NCBI RefSeq assembly: GCF_032362555.1
Contig: NC_083506.1
Location: forward strand, 12,943,501 to 13,007,500
Source: Amyelois transitella
Lineage: Eukaryota > Arthropoda > Insecta > Lepidoptera > Pyralidae
Length of the DNA: 64,000 bases
Direction: 5' to 3'
Below the pieces are notes generated by a model that saw only the letters and a program-made list of their open reading frames with translations, did no database searches and was not told the origin of the DNA. The position numbers and the translations under genes were made by a program. Below, piece by piece: positions 33,514 through 45,500 of the stretch. How positions within the stretch are numbered: position 1 is the stretch's first letter; each line of letters opens with the position of its first letter.

Positions 33514-36500
33514 TCATTTCTTTTGAACATATGAACTCCAAATATCTTCCGGATAGCTCAAATCATATTTTCCATTAACAGCGGCGTGGACATCATTATT
33601 TGTTTGATCTTCTTTATAGCATTTGTTGTCCTTCCATTTTTCCAGGTCAATACCAGGGATTTCCTCGCACGAAACCATTGGGTTGCTGAGAACAAAATTT
33701 ACAAGTGAATTCAGTAATACGATATCTTATAAATATTGTAAAAATTGACATCTATTGACTTATTGACTCACATATCAAAACACGGCACAAAATTCTTGGT
33801 CAAAAGTATTAAAATATGGCATATTATATTTTGTTGTTCATTTTGGTGTCAGTTGGTTGACAAAATTTAGAAGTCACGATCCTCAGCAATACATACATAT
33901 AATCACGTTTATATCCCCTGAGGGGTTGACAGAGCCAACAGTTTTAAAAATTTTGATAGACCACGTTCAGCTGTTTGGCTTGATGACAGAACTGGGATTG
34001 AAATAGTGACAGGTTGTTAGCCCATCGCCTCAAAGAAGAATCGCAAGTTTAAAAGCCTATCCCTTAGTTGCCTTTTACGACATCTTTTTTGGTGCTGGGA
34101 ACCACATCTTGAGACTGAAATGGTGTAATAACAAAAAAATATTCATATTAGTCCGCCATTGCAAGTGATTTGTTTCTTTTATAACTATGTACAATTTTCT
34201 TGTTACTGTGCGAATTTCTATGCAATAAAGATATAACAAACAAACATCTTACTTTTCATCAGCATTGAGCAAAGCCTGTCGCTGTATTTTGGTGACACTA
34301 ACTCCACTGTCACACATCAGACGCGCCACACTGGATTTTCTGATTTCATTAAGTTGGGCTGAAAAAATTGAGGTTCACCTAAATTTTTGAAGACGTTATA
34401 GCTGTGTTCTTTTAGGGAACAAAGAAAGGGAGTGTAGTGAACACTCTGATATTACGTGCTAGGTAAGAATGTAACAAATTTTTACATACATACATATAAT
34501 CACGTCTATATATCCCTTGCAGGATAGACAGAGATTACAGTCTCGAAAAGATCGATAGGCCACGTTCAGCTGTTTGGTTTTTGAGATTGAAAGAGATGAA
34601 AAGTTGCTAGCCCATCGCCTAAAAGAAAAATCTCAAGTTTATAAGCATATCACTTAGTCGCCTTTTACGACATCCATGGGAAAGAGATGGAGTGGTCCTA
34701 TTCTATTTTTTATTGGTGCCGGAAAACATACGGGAACTTTTATTTACAAATCAATATATGAGTTTGGAAGTTATTCAGTATTTGAAATATGCCCGCTATA
34801 TCGACTGGGGAACGCATAAGTACCTACAAAAGTGTGAATAAATTTACACTGGAAACTAACACTTCAAAATTAAGAGAGTTATTGAAACCGCCGAGCTTGC
34901 ACGAAGGTAGTTATGAATGTGGATGAAGCAAAGGAAGTATGCAGAGATCGTAGCAAGTGGAAAGATGTAGTCTCTGCCTACCCCTCCGGGAAAGAGGCGT
35001 AATTTTATGTATGTATGTATGTATGTATTGAAAAGAAGAGTTCTTACGTAAGGTCAAAGAGGTCGGCAAGTCTCCATGCTCAAAGAAATGCCTGTCGGAC
35101 TTCCTCCACTGCAGTAGAGTTCGGCTCATGATGCAGAACAGCGTGGGGCCCACGAATGCTCCTTTCATATGGCTCTCGCTGTATATGGCCGGCATCAGTT
35201 CTACTTCGTCCACGTCACCGTAAAGACGTTTGAGCTGCTCCACTCTCTGAAATATGTTAGTCGAAAATACATACATACATACATATGGTCACGTCTATAT
35301 CCCTTGCGGGGCAGACAGAGCCAACTATCTTGAAAGGACTGAATGGCCACGTTCAGCTGTTTGGCTTAACGATAGAATTGAGATTCAAATAGTGACAGGT
35401 TGATTTTGTCAGCTATTAGCAAAGAGTTCAGCTTCTGGATTCTATGTCGTGTGGTTCCCGGTACTAATATAAAAGAAGAATGGGACCACTCCATCTCTTT
35501 CTTATGGATGTCGTAAAAGGTGACTAAGGGATAGGATTACAAACTTTGGATTCTTTTTTTAGGCGATGGGCTAGCAACCTGTCACTATTTCAATCCCAAT
35601 TCTATCATAAAGCCAAATAGCTGAACGTGGCCATTCAGTCTTTTGGTTATTGTTGGCTCGATCTACCCCACAAGGGATATAGATATGACCATATGTATGT
35701 ATGTATGAAACATAATAAAATAAAAAATTCAAAAAATTCAAAATTTTTATTCTTTACTATAGGATACTTCATATCGCTTAACAATTGTCAAAACCTATGG
35801 TTTAACAACATTGGTTGACGTCAAATAAATTACTTAAAACCAAGTTGACTGCCGCTTCCAAGGCGTCAGTGCAGAAGGAGCGGCAACAAACTGCACTGCA
35901 GCATTTTCTTCAACAACGTCAACTTCACAATATCAATTAAACTTAGAATAGAATAGAAACTGTTGTGGTACATATGCAGTGGCGTAACTACAGGGTGGCA
36001 AGTCGGCAAAATGCCACGGGCCCCCAGCCGGAAGGGGCCCCCGGTCAGAGGAGAATCCCAACTCCCAACATTTCTTATTTATCATACATGTTTAGTAAAA
36101 AAAGTTTTAGTCTTTGATTAATTTTTGTTACCTACTCAGTTTCCTACACAAGTAAAAAAATATTAAAAATTCAAAGCTTTTGTAAAAAAAGGGTTGTAAC
36201 CCAGTTTAAGAACTTACCTATCCGATGAATTTGCCACGGGCCACGAATGGTACAGTTACGCCACTGTACATACGTCCTCTCTTATCTCCTTGAAGTCCTC
36301 CCACTTGCGGGCGACGGGAAGCCCGCCTATCAGTCTTTTCAAGACTGTTGGCTCTATCTCCCACAAGGGATATAGACATGACCATATGTATGAAACATAA
36401 TAAAATAAATTGATGTGGTACATACGTCCTCTCTTATCTCCTTGAAGTCCTCCCACTTGCGAGCGACGACCTATCAGTCTTTTCAAGACTGTTGGCTCTA

Positions 36501-39500
36501 TCTCCCACAAGGGAAATAGACATGACCATATGTATGGAACATAATAAAATAAATTGATGTGGTACTTACGTCCTCTCTTATCTCCTTGAAGTCCTCCCAC
36601 CTGCGGGCGACGGGCAGCCCGCAGAGTCTCCTGTAGGCGTTGTAGGGGGGCACGCCGTGGTCACGACCTCTGTTGATGTCTATAGCAGACACATCCGAAG
36701 CTCTTTGGTAACTTCCGAAAACACGCTCCACAAGCTGAAATTACATTGAGATAATTTTTAAAGACTTGCTAATACGTTCGAAATAAATAAAAAAATAAAT
36801 AATAATAAGCGGAGAACATACATACATACATACCAACATATGGACACGTCTATATCCCTTGCGGGGTAGACAGAGCCTACAGTCCTGAAAAGACTGAATA
36901 GCCACGTTCAGCTGTTTGGCTTTAAGATAGAATTGAGATTCAAATAGTGACAGGTTGCTAGTTTGTCGCCTAAAAGTAGAATCCCAAGTTTATAAGCCTA
37001 CCCCTGAGTCGCCTTTTACGACATCCATGGAAAAGAGATGGAGTGGTCCTATTCTTTTTTCTATTGGTGCCGGAAACCACACGGCAATAAATAATAATAA
37101 GCGGAGAATTTTATTTTTATATATCCACGTTGACTAAGTGACTCGTTTTATTTATCTCGTGAACTTTATCATACCATAAAGTTATTCAAACTTTAGTTTA
37201 TGTTGATTTACACAATACTCTAATTTACGAAATCAATTAATTAAATAAATAACATACAAACATAAAATCACGCCTTTTTCTCGGAGGGGTAGGCAGAGAC
37301 TACATCTTTCCACCGAAATAAATAAATACGAACAATTTACTGGAGATGGATTTTCAGTGTTTTTGAAACTGTTGCTTCAGTCTACCCCCTAAGAGATTTT
37401 GACGTGAATGTAAGTGGGTGACTTACATCGGGATCCATGTTCTTGTCAAACCCAGCAGCCGCCTGCCGGAACGATCCCTGGGTGAGATCAGCTTCAGTGT
37501 TGTTGAGTTCGTAAATGCCGGCTCGTAAAATATCGTCCACACCAGTACGCGTTCCCAGATATTTTCCTTTGTTGTCATATAAGCTGTGTACGTTCGTAAT
37601 AAATTACAATTAAAAAAAAAAACAAAAAAAAAACAGAACAGAACTAAATGGATGGTAAAAGTATTTTCTTTAAACAACATTGTGTGGTCTTCAGAGAATT
37701 ATTAACTTAATGTTTGTTGCACCTTATTATAAAAGAGTAAAATGCAAAAAAAAAACGGGGAAAATTATCCTTCCTTGAGGGCTACAATGATGCCCAAAAT
37801 AACTATTCCACGCGGACGAAGTTGCGGGCACAGCTAGCAAATGAAGAGCCCTTACTCGGATCTCCCATCCTGGATAGTGTGGAAGTACCGGATGCCCAGG
37901 GCGTACTCGTGGAAAACACCAGGTTTGAATCTCTCGTCAAAATCGTTCACGTAACCGTCAGTGTCATATATTACGCCAACTTCTAACAAATTCTTTGTCC
38001 CTGTAAAACAACATTATATCTTATACATACATGTAGTCTTATCTAGAAATTTCAATCTTGTATGTATTTATAAAAATCACAAAAACATGAAATACAGTTT
38101 GGTTTACGAAGTACTAAAATAAGACATTATCCAATTCTATCATTAAGCAAATCAGCTGAATGTAGCCTATAAGTCCATTCAAGATTGTTAGCAATGTCTA
38201 CCCCGCAAGGGAAACAGAAGTGATTATATATATTTTTACACTTACCAAATCATACAGCTAGACGTGGGCTTTCAGTCTTTTCAAGACTGTTGGCCCTGTC
38301 TACTCCGCAAGGGATAAAGACGTGACTATAATGTACTACGTACTTACCAAGTACCAAAGACATCAACTCGTAATACGTAATGAACTGCCATCTAGCAATA
38401 TGGATCCCCCTGGCAGTCTCGAAGAGTTTCTGGTCGTCATCTGGTCGGGATTCTTCTTTTAGGCGATGGGCTAGCAGCCTGTCACTATTTGAATCTCAAT
38501 TCTATCATTAAGCCAAACAGCTGAACGTGGCCATTCGGTCTTTTCAAGACTATTGGCTCCGTCTACCGCGCAAGGGCTACATACGTGACCATGTGTATGT
38601 ATGTACTACTCTGTCAAGAAAGTAGCAGGAAAAGATCAATAATACACAAACTGTTTGTTATTCATCCAAATTTATTTTATCACTTTCAAAATATGCTCCT
38701 TTAGAAACGATACACTTACGCCAACGAATAATCCAATCATCAAAACATTTTTTAAACGCTGTTTCCGGAATTGAGGTCAGTTCTCGCCGCGAATTCTCTT
38801 TTATGTCTTCTACCGATTGAAAACGGGTGCCACGAAGTGGTAATTAGAGTTTAGGAAAAAGAAAAAAGTCGGCTGGAGCCATATCTGGTGAATATGGTGG
38901 TTGCTCGATGGTATTTGTTGAGTGTTTGGTTAAAAATTCGTTCACAATGATGGCCTTGTGCGAAGGTGCATTATCATGGTGCAAAATCCAAGAATTTTCT
39001 TTCCACAAATCTGGCTTTTTTCGTCGGATTTGCTCTCTTAAACGCCGCATAACACTCAAATAATATTCCTTATTTACCGTTTGACCTACCGGCAAGAATT
39101 CCGAGTGCACAACACCGCGATAGTCAAAGAAAACAGTCAACATGACTTTTACTTTTGAACGACTTTGGCGTGGTTTTTTCGGTTTCGGTTCAGTTGGAAG
39201 GCGCCACTCCGAAGCTTGTTGACTAGTTTGCATGTCAAACTCGTAAACCCACGTCTCGTCACCAGTAACAATGCGTTTCATGAATGTTGGGTCGGAATTG
39301 ACTCGTTCTAGCATGTCCTCAGCGACTCTCATGCGATTGAGTTTTTGAAAAAAATTCAGGTCTTTTGGGACTAGCCGAGCGGCAACATGTTTCATACCCA
39401 AATTATTAGTTAAAATGGTACGGATCGACTCGTGAGATACAGAAAGTTCGGTGGCTATCTCTCTCAAAGTAGAATGAGGATTTTCAGTCACTATTTCCTT

Positions 39501-42500
39501 CACTTTTGCGATGTTAACTTCAGTTGCAGACGTTGATGGCCTACCAGAGCGAGGCAAATCTTCCATCACATCTCGACCGCTTTTGAACGCTTTGTACCAC
39601 TCATAAGCACGAGTTTTTGATAAAGTCGATTCACCGTAAGCTTTCTGTAACATTTTCAGTGACTCCGAACACGATATTCCATTGGCAATGCAAAATTTAA
39701 GACAAACTCTTTGTTCGATGTTTTTATCCATTATGAAATTAGCAATACACACTAGATATGATATAACTAAAAATAGCACTGTATTTAATGTAAACAACAG
39801 ATGCAACTCAAACTCCGCGCCAAAATGGAAAACAGTTGTGCCAATCTAACAACAACAAAAAAACAAAAATTTGAATTTGGAACCATAAATAAATAATCCA
39901 TTCCCGATACTTTTCTGACTGAATGTATGTATAATTTACCATGTAGGTACTTACCAAGTACCAAAGACATCAATTCGTAATACAAAATGAACTGCCATCT
40001 GGCAATATGGATCTCCCTGGCAGTCTCGAAGAGTTTCTGGTCGTCCCAACACGGATTGATCTCAGACAGCTTGCGGGCAAGCCTGTTATGCTCTCGATAC
40101 GATATCAGGGATACGAGAACCCCTCCCGATATGAGGTTCAAATTGTAAGTGTCACCTGAAATATAATAAAGTAAAAATAGGTAGGTATGTGTTTTACTTG
40201 TGCCGTGTGGTTCCCGGCACCAATACAAAAAAAGAATAGGACCACTCCATCTCTTTCCCGTGGATGTCGTAAAAGGCGACTAAGGGATAGGCTGGAAGCC
40301 TATCCCTAACTTGGTATTTTTTTTTAGGCGATTGGCTAGCTACCTGTCACTATTTGAATCTCAATTCTATTATTAAGCCAAATAGCTGAACGTGGCCATT
40401 CAGTCTTTTCAAGATTGTTGGCTCTGTCTACCCCGCAAGGGATATAGACGTTACCATATGTATGTTTATGTCTTAATTTTGTATTTATGTTAATATACTA
40501 AGGGATAGGCTTCCAAACTTGGTATTTTTTTTTAGGCGATGGGCTAGCAACCTGTCACTATTTGAATCTCAATTCTATTATTAAGCCAAGCAGCTTAACG
40601 TGGCCTATCAGTCTTTTAAGACTGTTGGCTCTGTCTACCCCGCAAGGGATATGGACGTGATTATATGTATGTTAGTATATAGAATTGAGATTCAAATAGT
40701 GACAGTTTATTAGCCCATCGCCAAAAAGAAGAATCACAAGTTAATAAGCCTTTATCCCTTAGTCGACTTTTACGACATACATGGAAAAGAGATGGAGTGA
40801 CACTATTCTTTTTCTATTAGAGCCGGGAACCACACGGCACTTCAATTCTATCCTATCATCAAGCCAAACAGCTGAACGTGGCTTATCAGTCTTTCAAGAC
40901 TGTTGGATCTGTTTGCCCCGCAAGGGATATATAGACATGATCATACATATGTATACAAACATACATAAAATCACGCCTCTTTCCCAGAGGGGTATGCAGA
41001 GACTACCTCTTTCCACTTGCCACGATCTCTGCATACTTCCTTCGCTTCATCCACATTCATAACTCTCTACATGCAAGCTCGGCGGTTTCGGGTACTTTTG
41101 ACCTGACCCTTTACCAGGACGTCCTTGATTTGTATAATTTAATACATATGTATGTTTGTATAATTTCATACAGTTTTCATACTGATTTCTCAGCGTACGT
41201 AAATCTTTGTGCACACACTAACCAAATTGATAGCAGGCATTTTCCCTGGGTCTCCGATTGGAGAAACACTCAACAGCTGTTCCTGGTGGTCGCTCAATGC
41301 CGTCTCTTGTTTCTGACCTCAGAAGACCCCCTTGGAATGTCCTGATGCTTCTAGAACGCTCTTCCGTGACTCCATACAATGGCGATAAGTCCGGTAATGG
41401 ATTTTCTATTGACAACTATAAAATAGGTCACTTTTAGAAAAATGTGTCGTGTAGTTTCCGGCTCCAAAAGAAAAATATCACACCGTCTCTTTCACATGGA
41501 TGTCATAAAAGGCGACTAAGGGATAGAGTAAGCTAGGGATACTTCTTATAGGCGATGTTAGCAACTTGTCACTACTTGAATCTCAATGCCAAGCTTATAG
41601 TGGCCTATCAGTCTCTTTAAGACTGTTGGCTCTGTCTACCCCGAAAGGAATATAGACGTGACTATATGTATGTATGTATTTAAAAAAAAATGTGTAAAGA
41701 ATTCACGAATTTTTGTAAGGCATTGTTTACTTTCTCTCTTCGTCGTTCTATCTTGTTGATTCTGATGGAGATTTCTATTTCATGTCTTATCAAAATTCCT
41801 GATCAATCTCTATTTCTTTATAAATTCTAAGTCTTATATGTCTTTGCAAGTTCTCCCTTTGCATAGTATGTGTCTAATACTATAATTCCTTCATAATAAA
41901 ACGGACATTCAGAGTCATATGTTTTCGGATGAAAAGGTAAATCTTATTCTAATGATCCGATGAGACCTCTAAAAAGTGTGAACTGTTTTACCAAATCTAG
42001 TCCACCAGATAAAGTCTCGAATTTTGGCTCGAAGAAAAGTTAAGAACATAATAACTGTGCCGTGTGGTTCATGGCACTTATGAAAAAAAGAATAGGACCA
42101 CTCTATCTCGTTCCCATAGATGTCGTAAAAAAAAGGCGACTAAGAGATAGGCTTATAAACGTGGGATTCACCTTTTAGGCGAAGGGCTGGCAACCCATCA
42201 CTATTTGAATCTCAATTCTACCACAAAACCAAACAGCTGAACGTGGCCTATCAGTCTGTTCAAGACTGTGGGCTCTGTCTACAGGTTGCTAGCCCGTCGC
42301 CTAAAAGAAGAATCCCAAGTTTATAAGCCTTTCTCTTAGTTGCCTTTTACGACATCCATGGGAACGAGATGGAGTGGTCCAATTATTTTTTTTATTGGTG
42401 CCGGGAACTACACGGCACCGCATTCGCTACAAAGGTTGTAGAAGTCAAATGGGACGGAAGGGAGTTGCTTCGTGTAAAAACCTGACTAACGCATTTCACT

Positions 42501-45500
42501 GACTGACCATAGTCATAGGCGCACTTCGACGCCTCTGCAAATTCAAATTCATTATTATAGGATACTTCATTTCGCTTACATAATAATTGTCAAATCTTTT
42601 GGTTTCGTAACATTGGTGGACGTCAAATGAATTACTCAAAAACTAAGTTTATTGCCGCTTCCAAGACGTCAGTGTAGAAGAAGCGGTAATAAACTAAGAA
42701 GTGAAGATGCAACTGTGACCAATATTAGGAGGATAATGATAAAAATAATCTGTAAGACTCGCAATAGAGTAATACAACAAGTACTCTCTATACAATCACA
42801 TAAAGATGCGGAATAAATATTTTACGAGACTTTGTTCTCGCAACTTTATATTCAAGAGCTGCATTTCGAAACATAAGTTTTTGAAGAAAACGATTCTGCA
42901 TATTTAACAGGTATTGTTAAAAAAAAGAATCACGTCTTTATCCCTTGCGGGGTAGATACAGATAACAGTCTTAAAAAGATTGATAAGCCACGTTCAGCTG
43001 TGCCGGGAACCAGACGGAATTGCAGAAGAAAACTAAACTAAGCTTATTCTTACCTGTGTACCGTAAATCTATGGAGTCGCCAAGAGCGCCAAGAAGAAAT
43101 ATGGACAGAAGATAACTAAAATGGTGATCAGTATGGTACCCCTCAGTCAGGATCTTCGTGCGGATGAGACGAGCTGACGGCAGTTCTGATCCGTTCATCA
43201 TCGGTCTTAGTGTGTTACCTGTAACATCCTACTATTATTATTTATTAATGCGAAAGTTTGTATGTCAGGATGTCAGAATGGATGTTTGTTACTCTTTTAC
43301 GCAAAAACTACTGAATTGATTACGATGAAATTTGGTATGTAGGTAGCTGAATACCCAGAATTACATATAGGCTACTTTTTATCCCGGAGTTCCCGCGGGA
43401 TTGATAGGGTTTCCATGGGGACGAAGTCGCGGGCGGCCTTTAGTTGTATACATATATAAAATGATTGTGTTTTTACATACATACATATTGTCACGTCCCT
43501 TGCGGGGTAGACAGAGCCAACAGTATTGAAAAGACTGAATGGCCACGTTCAGCTATTTGGCTTTATGATAGAATTGAGATTCTAATAGTGACAGGTTGCT
43601 AGCCCATCGCCTAAAAAAAAGAATCCCAATTTTGTAAGCCTATCCCTTAGTCGCCTTTTACGACATCCATGGGAAAGAGATGGAGTGGTCCTATTCTCGT
43701 CATTGTAAATTGATGTCGTTTATGATTTGAACTAATTAGCATTCCACCTAGTGTTTTTAGGTCAACATATAATACATACTTTCATGTCTATGTCTCTTGC
43801 GGGGTAGATGGAGCCAACGGTCTCGAAAAGACGGAAAGGCTGCAGCTTCATGATGGAATCAAGATACATATACCTAGAGACCGGTTACTAGCCGACCTAA
43901 CTTTACATTCTTCTTTTAAGCCATCGCCTAAAAGAAGAATGTTAAGTTTATAGCCTATCCCTTAGTCGCCTTTTACGACATGGAAAAGATATGGACCGAC
44001 ATCAATCACTAATAAAAAGAAGAATAGGATCACTTCACCTCTTTCCCAGGGATCTCGTAAAAGGCGAGTAAGAGATAGTCTTACTTTGGGATTCTTCTTT
44101 TAGGTGAGGGGCTAGCAATCTGTCACTATTTGAAACTCAAGCCGAACAGCTGAACGTGACCTATCCGTCTTTTCAATACTGTTGGCTCTATCCCGTAATG
44201 GATAGAGACGTGATCAAGTGTACATACATACATAAAATCACGCCTCTTTCCCGGAGGGATACGCAGAGATTACCTCTTTCCACTTGCCACGATCTCTGCA
44301 TACTTCCTGCGCTTCACCCACATTCATAACTCTTTTTATGCAAGCTCGGCGGTTTCAAATGTATGTATGTAATTTTAAGACTTGCCTGCTCCAAATTTGG
44401 CAGGCAGCATCCTGAGAAAGGGGGTGGGGGAGCCGTTCCTGGACGGGTACTTGGGGTTGACGCAGGTGCCGTCCACGCGCCGACCCTCGTGCTTCTTGCA
44501 CGGCTGCACCGATATCATGCATGGACTAGAAATTTATTTAAGCTGTATTAGACAATAGTAGACGATATTTAGTCTTTCTGATGTTTCTGTTTGTGTTCTG
44601 CCAGAAATCTGAATGTAATAATGCTATAGAAAGTACATACATAGATACATAAAATCACCGCTCTTTCCCGGAGGGGTAGGCAGAGACTACCTCTTTCCAC
44701 TTGCCACGATCTCTGCATGCTTCCTTCGCTTCATCCACATTCATAACTCTCTTCATGCAAGCTAGGCGGTTTCAGGTACTTTTGATCTGACCTTTTACCA
44801 GGACGTCCTTAATTTGATCAAGATACGTTCGTGTAGGTCTTTCCACTCCGACATTTCCCTCCACACTCTCCTTGTATATCTGCTTAGTCAACATGCTTTC
44901 ATTCATCCTCTCCACATGACCGAACCATCTATATATATACGCTATAGAAAGTAGGCTGTACAAAAAACACCACATATTATGTAGTTTTTGACATGTCATG
45001 TAAGTGACCATCATACATGCTGTATGGTTCCCGTTACTTAAGAATAGGATCACACCATATTTCTTGGACGTCGTAAAAGGCGACGAAGGGAAACACTTGT
45101 AAACTTGGGATTCTTCTAGTAGGGGATGGGCCAGCAACCTGTAACTATTTGAATCTCAATTCCATCATTAAACCATACAGCTGAACGCGACGTTTCAGTA
45201 TTTTCAAGACAATTGGCTCTGTTTACCCCGCAAACAACATATTTCACGAAAGGGCAGGCAGATACTACATCTTTTCACTTTCCGTGTATACATATCTTCC
45301 ATACACAATCGCCAAATCTTTTTATGCAAAGTTGTCGGCTTAGAGTGTTATGACAACCTTTTCAGAATGTCTCCGATTTAAGGCATTTCCTTTTAAATGT
45401 CCTCATACTTACATATGATCACGTTCATATCCCTTGCGGGGTAGATAGAGCCAACAGTCTTGAAAAGACTGAATGGCCACATTCAGCTATTTGGCTTAAT

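Noticed and set aside
41880-41940. Minus-strand stretch with ECPFYYEG as a possible remnant of peroxidase exon 4
   Set aside because: It lacks the CC, PVPEDDPF and RCMNL landmarks and has no splice sites; probably another retroelement scrap.
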